Positions 22,354-35,013 of a DNA stretch of 64,000 nt are shown here, piece by piece. The notes beneath the pieces were generated by a model. It was not told where the DNA came from. It did no database searches and saw only the letters and a program-made list of their open reading frames with translations. This stretch comes from Celoporthe dispersa (lineage: Eukaryota > Ascomycota > Sordariomycetes > Diaporthales > Cryphonectriaceae). Location of the stretch: contig WAID01000006.1 of the NCBI GenBank assembly GCA_016584495.1, forward strand, positions 620,001 through 684,000, written 5' to 3'. Positions within the stretch are counted from its first letter, which is position 1. Every line of letters begins with the position of its first letter. The translations under genes were made by a program, and so were the position numbers.

Positions 22354-25206
22354 GGGGAAGGGAAACGGCAGGGGGGCAGAGAGAGAGAGAGGGGGGTCGG
22401 GAATAGATCGGGGAAGGGAGGGAGGGAGGGGGGGTCAAGACAAAACCAAGACGTCCTGAAAGTACCCCCCCGACTCATGTGTGCATCTGTACTATGGTTT
22501 TGTAAGTGGGCTCATGTCGCTTGTCCGTGGCAAAAGAGTCCCAACTTTAAAATTCACAAGTCCTACCTTTTACCAAGGTGTCACCGCCTGTGTACATAAC
22601 AGCAGTACTGTGGTAATAAATACCATGTATGTATAGACTTACATACGGAACGGGCGGTACCACAGCCAAAAGTGACATGTAGCTAGTCAGCCTGCTTCTG
22701 ACACGAGCAAAAAGCCTCTTGTCATCTCGGCTCCTTGGCCGTACGAACAACCTTTTTTTCTCTTCTTTTTCTTTTCTTTCTCCTCTTCTTTTTTCCTTCT
22801 CTCTCTCCCTGGTCTCGTAATGAATAAAGGTTTGGCCTTGGGGAACGCCACCTGGGCATTCGTCATGATGAGCAAATCACTGCAAGATAGACTTCGTTAA
22901 ATTGACAACAGATCAGCCCTGCCTGCTGCTTCAGGTCGATCGACCGTCCCAGGCTAGAGCTGACGGGTACTTTGACTTTAGTCCAACTCTGGTCGGAAAC
23001 AGACTACTTCTATTCTTGTACCTAGGTACGCTACCGGGTCCCTAATAAATAAAAAAAAAGAGATGAAAAAAAAAAGAGAGAGAGAGACAGAGACTCACGA
23101 ATACGCAGTTCCTGATAAGATCGACAGGAGAACAGAGGAAAGCCAAAAATATGAAAAGGGCCAAAAAATTAAAAATTGCGTCACAGGCTGTCGTCAGAGA
23201 GACATTTCGGTTACGAGACCCTGAGGGAGGACGTCTCATTGCGAGATTGCACAGACACACAGAGATCTGTACCGAGAAGCACGCACCCGTGCCAGGCTAG
23301 ACATATGTAGCTGAGAAGTAGTCTACCTAAGTACCTAGACGCCCACAAGACCCGGCTGCGTACATACCAACCCGAGGCTGCGTACATCTATCTTCCTGAC
23401 AAGCCGCCTTAGCCAGTGCACGGGCGGCCCTGTCCAGAGGCTCTCGATCGGATGTAGAGGAAACCCAGGGGGAAATAAACCTGTACGTAGTAGGTTCGCT
23501 GTGCGGTAGCTGTTCCGCCTAATGACCGAAGCATGAAGAGGAGCACAAGAAAGAGAGAAAAAGAGAAGAAAAAAAAAAAGGCTCCTCCCTTCCGGGTGCG
23601 TCGGTAATGAGGTCCTTGTTTTACGTTCACGTTTTGTGCACCCTCTTGATCATTTTGACTTCTCGCATCCTTTGTCCTCGTGCCCCGCAGAAGCTTTGGG
23701 GGGACGAGGAGGTCGTCCTGCCAGGCTGCCGGATGACATGTCGCAAAAAGAAAAAAAGAAAAAAAGAGGGTGATTCCCAACGACGACCCCCCTCCCCACC
23801 TCTCTCTCCCTCTTCCCTCCAAACCTTCCCTCATGGGCCCTTTTTCGTCGAGTCAGTATTGACGGAAAGTTTCCGGGTCCCACAGCATCGCGACCAGACT
23901 CTCAACCTTGGGGCCCACTGACGTGTAAGATCGTTTTCCCGGGAGCCTGTTCTTTCAAACCTCATGTTGAGCTTATAATTATGGGCGACTGTCCAGGTCT
24001 CTGCGTGGGGTTGGCAAATGGAACCCTGAAGAGAGAGAGAGGGGGGGGGAGGATCTCTGCTACTTGTCTATCTGTCATGGTCCCAAGGAGAGAGACCATA
24101 CAGGAACCAAGCATGTACATAGTATGAACTTAAGAACGTACGTGTGTGCATGCGCTTACAGCCTACAGCCGCCCTGTAAGCTATACTACGATAGTGCGTG
24201 GCATAGTTCATAGCCCTACTGCGCATTCGCACAAGGAGGGATATGCTTGGTACAGACCTCCTCCTGTCCTCCCCCCCCTCCCCCCCCTCGTGCTCGCGTG
24301 TGTGTCCCTGTCTCAAGATGATGGTACGTTGGTATCCACCTCCGGATATAGTCACCAAGTCTCGTATATCCGTCTGCAGCGGTCCATGGTGAGGATTCTG
24401 GGATCTGGGGTCTCCATCAAGTGAACTAGGCCGGGTCGCTAATCTTGATGACCGAGCCTCTCCAGGGGGTCCCCCTGGGGTCTTTTCATGTGTCGTACTT
24501 TCATGTACACATGAACTTTCCATAGTCTCATAGCTGTCTAGACCCTTGCCTTGCCATTTTCTCAAGGATGGACACTCTCCCAGGTCAATGATTCCACTGC
24601 GGCAGGCAGGAGGACACAATTCATAGTGCGGCGTACACTAACGGTGGGATATGACACGCACAGCATGCTGAGTTCGACGAGCCGGCGCTTTCGAGCTGAC
24701 GTGTAGTTAGTAATTAGCCGTCACAGACTTTTTTTTCCCTTTCTCGTTTCTCCTTCTTTGTCTTTTCGTTCTTGTCTAGAACGGCGCCTTTGTCCGCTCC
24801 GTCCTTTTTTTTTTCTTTCTTTTTTTCTTCATGCCAGACAGCTCAGGGTCGAGTCGTGCCGATACACACCGCTCCAGGCCATTGGGATGTACCGTTCATT
24901 CATGTCAGGAACCTGGCCTGCCATTTAACATAGCGCAGACGGCCCCTGCCCCGTGCTGTACCGGCCAGAACTTGAACAGCAACAGCTTTTCTTGTTTCCT
25001 CGAAGCTCCAGGCGATGCTTTCGGAGGGATTATTTGTCCGAAAGCCATATTTTATCACCATGTGAGAGAAAGGACCAAAAAAGAAAAAAAACCACCCAAC
25101 ACAAAACCCGAGGAAAAAGAGAGTTGAACAAAGCCACACACGACCGGCCCGGTCTAATCTCATCATTTACATACCATGTACCGCATAGTAGTATAGTTCG
25201 CAGGGA

Positions 25207-25228
25207 TCATCATCATCATCATCATCAT
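25207..25228 (+). repeat. CAT trinucleotide microsatellite
   Basis: About seven CAT units in tandem lie within the gene desert. Confidence 0.85.
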
Positions 25229-27209
25229 ACCAGACCGTCCATTATTAATTCCCCCTCCCCCCCCCGCTTCGCAGGCAACAGGGTCAGAGCAATATGCTTT
25301 CTTGTGTCGGAGGTTAGGGTCCTTTGACAAGTGTCGGGGACAAGTTCGAGAAAGGGTAACTTGATCGTCGAGTCACATTGGTGGCTATTGTACTTAGACA
25401 CACGCGCGCACTACGTAGTACTTCCTTACAGCCCAGGTGTCGCCTGCATATTTAGTTATGCTGCAATAGTACCGTACGCATGTGAGCGCGCACATGCTTA
25501 GGAGAGCCTCGACCTATTTTGGCGCTGGCGCCGGGCTACCTCACTAGTGATCGTATCTCGCGTGGCTTATAGTAATCAAAGGTGAGATAGATCCGCAGCC
25601 CCGTGCCAGTGGGTGAGCGGGCGAGTGTGTGAGAGAGAAAGAGAGAGAGGGATGGATATGCCATGTATTTTCGAAGGCGAGGGTTCTCCACAACTTCTCG
25701 AAGCGCTTTCGCCGTGACAACCTTCTACAGAATTCTACGGCGAGAGCTTGTCCTCTGATCTAGTCATTCCTGAATTCTAATTTTTTTCTCTCTCTCTTTT
25801 CCCTTTCCTTCTCTTTCGGTCATGCCTACGCATGGTACCATGCTGAGGTTCTCGGACCGAGAAGAGGCCTCTCTACGGAGCCCTCGCGGTGGGCTCATCC
25901 CTCTTCCATCCCGGGAAGCAACCACGGACAACCAGGCGAGGTCATGCCCAGCCTCCACCCCCGTGACGTGCGCTCACAACTTAAAGCAAGCCATAGATAG
26001 AATTCAAAACGGCGGAGAACACGCCTCGGTACCAGAACGAGGTCGGACTTGGCACAGCTCTCTGCCCTCGAAGACGGAGAGAAGAAGAAGGGGAGAAGCA
26101 GAAGAAGAAAAAAAAGAGAGGGAGGTGGTCCTTGTAGGGCAGGCCATAATTCCGCGCAAGGCTACTACCCATCGGTCCATTCTACTGGTAGTGTTGCCTT
26201 GCACGCGGATTAAGGTTTTCGAAGGGCCGATATCCCATTTTTTTGGTTTTTTATTATTGGGGTTTTTTCTTTCTTTTCCTTTCTTTTCTTCACCCTCTCC
26301 CCTCCCTTCATCTGCCGTAATATCTTGTCGTTGTTTGAGCCTCCCAAGGGGGCCGAGGGACCTGACTTCCTAGGCCATTTTATTTTAGCCTTTTTTCTCA
26401 GCCTTTCTTCATCCGGACGGGGTTTGTAACTCGGACTTACGAGGGAGTGAACAGAGTTTCGTTTCGGATCCTATAGTACATTCTTAGGTTCCTATGACAT
26501 AGCATAGTACGTTTTAGGCGGCCGGGGTTCTAAAATCTTGTCCGTGATTGGGACATGTCAGTCCCCGTGCTATGGTGGTAAAGTTCCTGAGAAGGGGGGG
26601 GCCGAGTCAGCCAGCGAATCGAGGGGGGTTGGGGGGGGGGAAGAACCCTCCAACACTTGGTTCTCTCTCTCCCTGTGACTGATATGTGGGTTCGCCACTG
26701 CGCGCCCGTATGACTGACTTTATGATGACTTGACGATGATGACGATGCTGCTGATGATGATCTTCGGGAGTTTCGAAGGAACGCTTGACATGGTTTAGGG
26801 AGAGAGAGAGAGACAGAGAGAGGACGAAAGGGAAAAAGAAAATAAAATAAAAAGTATTTCCTAATCGGGGCAACACGCCCGTCCTTCCCTCACACACACT
26901 GGACCGTGTTGAAACGGTCAAAGAGTGAGGCGAGGCCATGATCCTCTTTTGGGTTACGAAACCTTCCCGCAAGCATTACTTACTCTTTACTACCGCCTGT
27001 ATGCTCTCGCCGCCAGCAACTCTTCTCCTCCCGCCAGATGATCCCCTCTGGGTTATTCCTCTGGGTCCTGCTGCCTTTTGCCCCCCCCCGCGGAGATGAG
27101 CAGCCGAGATTCTCTCGAGGTCCCTCTTCTCGTGTGGTGTCTCGAGGAGGGGGCACACGCCCTCTCGCCCAAGCGGCTCAGAACTCAGCCCTCACTTTTT
27201 CGTTGGTGG

Positions 27210-27241
<32 letters not shown>

Positions 27242-27280
27242 TTAAAGTCGGGTCGCCCAAAAAAAAAAAAAAAAAAAAAA
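27210..27280 (+). repeat. Opposed T-run and A-run pair
   Basis: Sixteen T at 27210-27225 are followed by AT-rich sequence and then 22 A at 27259-27280. In a transcript the two runs could pair as a long A-U hairpin with a loop of about 33 bases. Confidence 0.7.
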
Positions 27281-30200
27281 GGACCCTGTTTGGGCGCCTC
27301 GTTACCTGACCCAGACCAGACGAGACCAGACCAGCCAGCCAGAGGGCGACGCATGCTGCAAGGCTGTCCTCCGTACTGGCAACAATGCGGGTCTCTCTTT
27401 CCCTCTCTTTCTTTTTCCCTCCCTGCCTAGTGTAAACCTTATTTCCACTCCACGTCTTTTGCCCCCTCCCCCTCTCCGCTGTGGGGGGCTATCGTGAACA
27501 TGGCTCAAAGCAGTTCACCGAGGCTTTTCGTGGGCTGCAACAAATGAACAAGAAGAGAAGGAAAAGAAGGAAGGGAAAAGAAAGAGAGAAAAAAAAGTCG
27601 CCACAGGATCTAGACTTTACACTTTTTGCTGATCACCCCCCCTCTCTTCTGCCTATTCCTCTCTCTCTTCCTCTTCCCTTCCCTGTTTTTTTATCTTTTC
27701 TTATTACCCTCCCCCTCTCACTCCTTCTTCTTTTTATACTTTGATTATCGTGAAGATCATCAGCAGACGTGGCCACACGGCTCTCAAGGAAAGAAGGGAA
27801 CCGCGAGTCCTTCCCGTCTGCTATGCCCAGGCCCGAGGCAGCCCACACAAATCTCCAGAGAATTAGCTTCGGCCTCCGTCTCGCTGGTCCGCTTTAGGAT
27901 AACAAGGCCGTGCTCTCGTTTTCTCTCTTTCTTCGGTGCCGAAACGCTCTTTTCTTTTTTTCCTCCTTTTTTTTTCCTCTTTTTCTTTTCTTCTCTGTGC
28001 GCTGGGTGATGATGCTATATGTCCCTTCCCTTCGAAACAATAGTACGAAATCAGCGACTGCCGCCCTGCCCGCTGCCGTCTCCGCCGCCGTCGCCCGCCC
28101 CTGCCCGCCTGCCCGTTCCAGGGCCAGGGCCTTCCGACTCTCCCGAGGAACACCGAAACGAACCGCTTTCTTGATTTGTATCATATCATCAAAATAGGAT
28201 CATGGTAAGGTATCCGCTCGAAGGGGGAGAGAGGGGGAACGGGGGTCACTGCTTCGCTGCGTGGCAGGCCCCATTTCCTCCTCCTCCTCCTCTTCCTCCT
28301 CTCTCTACCCCTTCTACCGGGAGTCTAGGTGGAAACATTGTGGATCCTGCCTTTTCTTATTTTCTTATTTTCTTTTTTTTTCGTTTTCAGATAATGCCAT
28401 AGCAGGCTGGGAGGCTTGGGCCTGGGCCTTTTGGCTTGTCTCATCTGCGGAGTAGTGTCTCCGTGTGTGTGTGCGCGTGTGTGTGATAACTGCCAACTGC
28501 CAACTCTCTTCTACGGGGGGGAAGCATGGGAGGGGGAGAGAGAGAGAGAGTCAGCCGAGGCCCTCATCCGACGATATACTGAGTCAAGGTCCGTTGTCGT
28601 TTCTCTGCCTCGCCCCCCCTTGGACGTCCGGAGCTGGTGGGCTCGTCCCTGGAGCTTCCATGGGAGTGCCTGCCCTGGACCGGGCAACAAGACCAGCCAA
28701 ACCCTCGACCCGGCAATTTCCGCCCGGGAAAGAAGGGAGAGAGGAAGGAGGAGCGAGGACAAGGCCCGTACCGCAGAGGGAGATATGCTGGGGGGCTGGC
28801 GCGCGATCGGTACCCGTCAGCGGCTCTGACTCAAAATGCTGTGAGGCGAGGTGTCTACTGCATCATGTCCATTTCACATCACCATCACCGTGGAGCACAT
28901 GAGATCAGCACATGCTGTGCATGTATGTACTAGAGGACCTGGGCCGTCTCTTGTGGTGGAGACGTTCCCGCCGCAGCCCACCACCCGAGAAGAGGAAGAG
29001 GAAGAAGGGGTCGGCATGTGAGAGCACTAGTCCAACAACAAGAACCTTGAATCATCGCATTGATGGCCGTGATGGGTGAAACGGAGGCCAGGTGTGCTGA
29101 GAGGCGGGAGGAGGCAGAAGAGGAGGGGAAGGCTTTGCCATAGCGGTGGGGGGTTTGGGCACCAGCTGCTGAGGCGTGAGAGTCCGTGTTCGAGATGGGC
29201 CTGGAGCTGAGCTGATGGTGAGCTTGTGCCCGCCGAGAGCTCACCATCACCAACACCACCAGGCCCCCGGGGTGAAGACACAACCGCTGGCCGGGCGCGC
29301 ACGCCATCGCTATGACACCTCAAGGTCCTCTCTCTCTCTCTCTCTCTCCCCTCCAGGTCCCTCCCGGGCCCTGATTCCTGCTGGCAGACAAGGCATGCTT
29401 TCGGTTCCTCCCAGAACCGCCCAACCTCCCTCTTTTTACGGGGACCCTGAATCGTCCGTCCCATCTCTTGGCGTGCATATCTGCACTGACTGGCGGCGAC
29501 GACCGGTCCTCCCTCCTCCTCGCCCACCTTCCCGACCCATGTGGCGGGCACGTACCCGTCGCTCAGGCTTCTCTGTCCTGTGTTGTATGTGATCACGAGG
29601 CGCCGCCGTCCCGCGAGTAAGTCAAGTCTCCCAAGGCATTGACCCGAGAGAACCGCCGCACGGGTCTTTTTTTATGTGGTAGAATTTGATCCTCATCGGA
29701 TTTTTTTTCTCCTTGGGGAGGGGCTTAGGAAGGGGTCCTTGGTAATGCGAGGCGTTCAAGTCATTTGAACCTTAATTCGATCTCATGTCGTGCACTAGAT
29801 CAGACCAAGTTCCAGGATCGTACGAGGAGGGTGGGTGAGGCCTTCCATGCGTCTTTCTAGAAAGAAGGTGGGAGAGAGAGAGGAGGATGGGTTTGTGCGT
29901 GTGTGTGTGTGGAGGGGGGTCGTGAGAAAGTATCGGAAGAGGGCGAGTGGAAAAGTTTTCCTTCCTCTTTTTTTTTTTTCTCTCCTCCTCCTCTCGCTCT
30001 TATTCGGAAGATGAAAAACTCAGGGCGCCACCACAAATTGTAAAAACCGGGGATTGTCTGGATCTCTGACATCGCGGCTCATGACATGAAATCTCATGAT
30101 CTCTCTTCTCAGGCCGTCGAGTGGCGGTGAAACCTCTCCTGTGCTGTGGGAGGACCTCGATCTGCAGGAGCCGACGGAGACGACATGACAGAGACCCACG

Positions 30201-30559
30201 GGCAATGTCGCTGGACGAGATGGCACGGTCGAGCTTTCTTGCGCCCTGGCTATTTTGTCTATGAGGTGTGATGTAGTCTACAAGGACGTGATACAAGGTC
30301 TGCACAAACTCGGCGGGCAACGCCGCCGCCCTCAGAAACCGGATACTTTCCCTTTCCCGCGCCTTGCGCCTGGTTCCCTTTTTTTTTCTTCTCTAAACCG
30401 CTGGATGCTGATGCTGCCTTTTTGTCTTTGCCTTTTTCAAATGTGGGCACGCAAGAAAAGAAACGGGGAAAAAAATCCACCTGGAGACGAGATCTCACCA
30501 GATAGGAGACTTACCATAGTACACAGGCCCGCCCCGTCCTGTGCCAGCCTCCAGGGCGT

Positions 30560-30753
30560 TCAATGGGTGGACTTGGGCTTCCTCTTGCCAATCTGCCATC
30601 CCCACGACCGCAGGACCTTGACGACCTTGGGTGTCACCGCGGCGGTCAGCGGGACCCGGATGAAGATGAAGCTCTTGTGGATGGCGTAGGCGAGGGCGAG
30701 CTGCGTCGCGAGACCTGTGACGACATGTCATCAGCTGAGGGCCCCCTCGGGTC

Positions 30754-30790
<37 letters not shown>

Positions 30791-31684
30791 TAAAGGAGGG
30801 GGGGGGAGGGGGAGGTTAGTGAGCCCTAGAAGTAAGAAGAAGAGGGAGAAGGGCGGAAAGCCCAAGATCAAACCTACTTGCGTCCGCCCTGTGCCTCTCC
30901 TGTGCCTCCTCGACACCCCATCCCACCATCTCCACGTCGTTGCTGATGTGGTTGTCACCAAACTGCTCCTTTTCGGCGCTCTTCATCGCCGCACGCCAGT
31001 CGCGCCACTGCTGCTTCACGCTGTCGGGGATGAACCTCTTGACGTTCGACGTGACCCAGTGCTCGATCTCGGCTGCGCAGGCAGGAATGGCCGGTCAGCA
31101 CCAACAAGAACAAAAAGGAGGAGGAGAAGAGAGAGAGAGGGAAAGAGGAAGAGAAGGGAGGGAAAGAGAGGGCCTATCCCTCTCCAGAGGATGGTCTTCT
31201 TATGTGGCAAAAGCGTACCGATGCGGTCCGTACCAACCCACTTCACCAGCAGGAAGCAGAAGGGGAAGTCGGCGACGCTGAGGCACAGGTACACGCCGAC
31301 CGCGGACCAGCCGTACTCGCGCGAGAGCTTGCGCATGCGCGCGCTGAAGGACAGAGACGGCTCCTGTCTCGCCCCGCCGCCCTGTGACCGCCGCGACCAC
31401 GACCAGCCAAAGTTCCTCCTTTGTGTTCTCGAGAGCGTCGTGTCTGCGCCTCTCCATGCCTGCGCGTTCCGCAGTGTTGAGGATGTCACTGTCCCTGTCC
31501 TCCAGACCTGCTCCGTGATCCTCTTGCGGCCTGACGCCGTGTGTATACTCCTTGGTTGTGTGTGCCTCCAGGCCTGTGCCGCGAATCGCTGCAGAGCAGA
31601 AGATGTGGTCGCCGTTGTACTCGTGGTCGTGGCGAGGGGCTGGGGGAGCCGCCCCAGAGCTGGCAACCGAAGCGCTCGTAACAT
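30560..31684 (-). CDS. DUF1279 (FAM210/Nat2-like) mitochondrial inner membrane protein
   Basis: Exons 31219-31684, 30878-31072 and 30560-30714 join in phase to 271 residues. The N-terminus is long, Arg/Thr/Ser-rich and nearly free of acidic residues, as expected for a mitochondrial presequence. The DUF1279 domain starts at KLSREYGWSAVGVYLCLS, with a membrane segment through VADFPFCFLLVKWVG, then a helical linker (VKRFIPDSVKQQWRDWRAAM) and GWGVEEAQERHRADASLATQ. It ends with KSFIFIRVPLTAAVTPKVVK and a basic tail KRKPKSTH. Homologues include human FAM210A/B and yeast Nat2; they are linked to mitochondrial translation and membrane organisation, but the molecular role is unsettled. The frame is intact. 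Confidence 0.88.
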
Positions 31685-32941
31685 GACAAGGCGTATGCAG
31701 ACGGCAGCCTGGGAGAGCGCTCAGGTGGATGAGGAATGAGGTGGTGGGAGAATTCGAAGAGAGAGAGGAGGGTATGGGACGACGCGTAGGATTCTCGTAG
31801 GAGGCAGATACGTCGGGTAGTGGGCTGCTATGTCCGGGCCCCGGGGCAGTCTTTTGCGGTGCTGGTATCTTTTCGTCCCGGCGATTCCGGAGAAATCTCG
31901 TGACTTTTTTTTCTTCTTTCTTCCTTCTTCCTTCGCTCTCTTTTGGCAGCTGACTGATGGTTGTCACAATGGGCTTGTTCGTTCAATCAGCCCCGATCCA
32001 CAAGAAGGAAGACTCTCTTGTCCAGAACATGGGTGTTGGGGGAAACCCAGGATCGAAGTTTGGTTGTTCGATGTGGCAGTGGTGATTGTCGTTATGCATA
32101 TCATAGCAGCAATCCTTAGTCGAGAGCTCTGGGTTTTTCTTCTGCCCCGCGGAGCTTCCCCCCCCCCCTGCTATGTCCTGCGCTGTGGCGCTGCACCATG
32201 ATGCAATCTCTGGGCCTGTGATGCTCACTGATTGGCTCAACTGTCTGCAACCGGCCTAGTTACAGCTGTACCCCTGGGTGCATAGCACTGTAGTACTGTA
32301 GGTACAGTACCCATGACTCCATACCTTTTACCTCTCTCTCTCTCTCTCTCTCTCCCAGCTCAACAATAAATCTTTCCCTCTTTGGTCAATTATACAAAGA
32401 CAGGGTGTGGACAGGGTAAAGGATCTGATGACCAGAGCTATACTCTGAAGCTGTATAAACCAAGGAGGTATACTGATTAGGCCCTAAAGAATAGTTACTT
32501 GTCATGTCATTTGGGGTGCTGAACCTGCTGCACTACCCAGGTCCCCTCCACCCATGTAGCAGTTTAACCGCAGCTCTTGTAAGTCTGCACACAGGTCCTC
32601 GTCCTGTATATTTTGATGTAGGTGCTTCCAATATATGAGGAGTGGAGGAGGAGAATCACCAGAAGCAGCATACTTTACACCCTTACTGGAGTCTTCTTGT
32701 CTGGACTCATGTTCATCAGCTGGCTGCAGGTTCATGATCGATACATGGCTAGCCTTGTGTCCGGTGGTGTGGGGTTGGTTTCCTTCTCATACGAGAGGGG
32801 GCATCGTTCCGACCTCACCATCACGACAACAACCCCCTCACAGAGCAAACCCTTCCTCTCCAGCCAGACCACCCAAAACACACCACACTCACTTGCACAC
32901 AAAAACACATAAAGAGAGAGGAGGAAGAGAGAGACACCGCA
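31685..32941. promoter_or_regulatory. Divergent intergenic region with CT repeat
   Basis: This 1.26 kb lies between the divergent DUF1279 and dioxygenase-like genes and must hold both promoters. It contains a CT microsatellite (32331-32354) preceded by the inverted sequence GTACTGTAGGTACAGTAC (about 32293-32310), and a pyrimidine tract near 31906-31935. The last ~60 bases before the start at 32942 are CA/GA-rich and pyrimidine-poor. Confidence 0.45.
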
Positions 32942-33990
32942 ATGACAGAGACAGCCCACCCCCCAGGTGGCCTGAGTCCCGCCCAGCTCGCCGCCTTCGA
33001 CCGCGACGGCTACCTCATCATCCCCGACGCCCTCACCCCAGCCACCGTACAATCCCTCCTCGACGAGACCCACGCCCTCCTGGCAGGCCTCGACCTCACC
33101 TCCCACCCCATGACAACCTTCTCCACGGGCGGCGAGGACGGCGAGGGCGACCACGTGGGCGACGACTACTTCCCTCACCTCGGGCGACAAGATCCGCTTC
33201 TTCTTCGAGGAGGACGCCTTTGACCGCGCCACGGGCCGGCTGTCCAAGCCCAAGGAGCGCGCCATCAACAAGATCGGCCACTACCTGCACGCCCTGTCAC
33301 CGCCCTTTGCCCGCCTGCTCAGTGGGGACCGCGACGGCGCGACGGCGGCCGGCCCTCGTCTCATCACCACCACCATCCTGCCGCCATCGCCCGCTCCCTC
33401 GGCTTCACTGACCCCCGCTGCCTCCAGAGCATGGTCATCTGCAAGCAGCCCGAGATCGGCGGCGCCGTACCCCCCACCAGGACAGCACGTTCCTGTACAC
33501 GGAGCCCCCGAGCGCCGTCGGCTTTCTGGTACGCCCTCGAGGACGCCACCCTCGAGAACGGCTGCCTGAGCTTCGCGCCAGGCTCGCACAGGGTGAGTAA
33601 CGGTCCAGAAAGAGAGAGAGAGATGGGTCGATGTGTGATTCTCCTCGCAGAATGACTGACTGTCTATAGTGGGCCCCCGTCTCCAAGCGCCTCGTGCGCA
33701 AAGCCGGCAATGTAGGCACCGAGATGGTGACCAACGAGGGCTCCCAGTTCCCGCCCGGCGATGAGTACGGCAAGGACAAGGCCGGGCACGGGGAAGAGGA
33801 GTACGTGCCAGGCGAGGTCAAGGCCGGGTCACTCGTTCTCATACACGGCAACCTGCTCCACAAGAGCGAGAAGAACCTGAGCCAGAAGGGGCGCATCATC
33901 TATACCTTTCACGTCATCGAGGGCGGTGAAGGGAGAGCGTATGATGAGAGGAACTGGCTGCAGCCGCCGGCGGGGGGTTCACGGCATTGA
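32942..33990 (+). CDS. Phytanoyl-CoA dioxygenase (PhyH/PHYHD1-like), frame broken at several points
   Basis: Exons are about 32942-33592 and 33670-33990. The sequence carries the Fe(II)/2-oxoglutarate dioxygenase family blocks: AAFDRDGYLIIPDALTP, TSGDKIRFFFEEDAFD, AINKIGHYLHALSPPF, RCLQSMVICKQPEIGGAVPP, the His-x-Asp iron site in the next few codons, FWYALEDATLENGCLSF, and the second iron His in VLIHGNLLHKSEKN. These blocks lie in different frames. The shifts are an extra C at 33172-33174, a missing base near 33353, a missing C at 33470-33475 and an extra T at 33523-33525. The protein would be near 300 residues. Family members hydroxylate small molecules; the substrate here is unknown. Four shifts within 360 bases means either a pseudogene or poor local sequence; all sit in short homopolymers. 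Confidence 0.78.
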
Positions 33991-35013
33991 GCTCGTCATG
34001 ACAGGCAGAGAGGGCAGAGATAGATATGAATATAGGAGGTTCCCATCCCGAAGAGACTTCACCCTCAAGGCATCGTCTGCAGACATCATCACGCGCACGG
34101 CTGGCCAGAAGTTCTTGTCCGTGATCAATTGCGCTTTTTTTCTCTCTTCTTCTCTATCTCCTCAGCGGTATTCAGTAGTCCTCCCTGGCTAGTGTAGGTA
34201 GGCCCGCGCCCTGACCGACTCATTATATCGGGCTACCTGGATGCTGTTCTCGTAAACGACCATGGCCGATGTAGAAAGACAATTACCGCCCACCCCCGAA
34301 CCCCCCTCGACTGACCCGGCTGCACTAGAAGGAAAAGTACAAAGAAGAAGGAGGGGGAAAAACAGAGAAGAGAAAAAGAGAGAGAGAAATCATCCGCAGC
34401 TGCTGTGTGCCGAAGGAGAACGAGGACCCTTATTCATCTTTGCTTTGGTCTCCTTTGTCGACAAGAGAAGTCCACCCCCAGAGCTGTTTTTTTTTTAAAA
34501 AAAAATTCTTTTTTTTTTCTTCCTCTTCTTTCATGTGCAGCCTGTTGAGAAATCGATGTCATAAAAGCCACCTCCGTCCTTCAACGTATGTGGCCCACCT
34601 TGCAGGGCCGAGTTATGTATTCGTACACTTTTTTCTTTCTTCCTCGCATTTTCTCTTTCTCTTCTTTCCTAAGCGTCCACTGCCGTCTCACCTATACCAC
34701 CAGGGGCTACCTGCAAAATCAGACCCATGACGGCAAGCGGCAATGTCTTGTCTGCCTGAGCCGCTCATGTGCCATGATACACGGTGAGCAACGTCGCATG
34801 TCGGCGACTTGTCCCAGAACTGTCGCCCAAGCCTCCAGCCGTTCCTCGCTTGTTCACAATCCCAATGCCCAGAGGACGCAGCCGGCGCTGGGAACAACCG
34901 CCCTGTTGGATCTCTGGAGGTGGTCCATCACCATGAGACTTCCTGCTGTCCGCGCCAGGTAGGCTCATCCCCTATTGTGAGCTGGGAGAGGAACAGGCGA
35001 GAGCCCCTTCTTC
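33991..35013. other. Intergenic region between convergent genes
   Basis: This spacer lies between the dioxygenase-like gene and HRP1, which converge. It should hold both 3' UTRs; the HRP1 side may be long, since RNA-binding proteins often have long 3' UTRs. A T/A homopolymer block (34487-34520) stands out. No gene is recognised. Confidence 0.4.

Larger units (their letters stand above)
21082..30559. other. Gene desert of 9.5 kb, rich in homopurine/homopyrimidine tracts
   Basis: No coding gene can be supported over this stretch, which lies upstream of the conserved unknown gene (20440-21081) and downstream of the DUF1279 gene. It is full of low-complexity tracts (for example 22754-22811, 24727-24833, 26239-26301, 27553-27598, 27627-27738 and 27916-27993), several microsatellites, an opposed T-run/A-run pair at 27210-27280 and a recurring 14-base motif. 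Part may be a very long 5' leader or regulatory region for the 20440-21081 gene, or host noncoding RNAs. No tRNA or rRNA was recognised. Confidence 0.45.
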
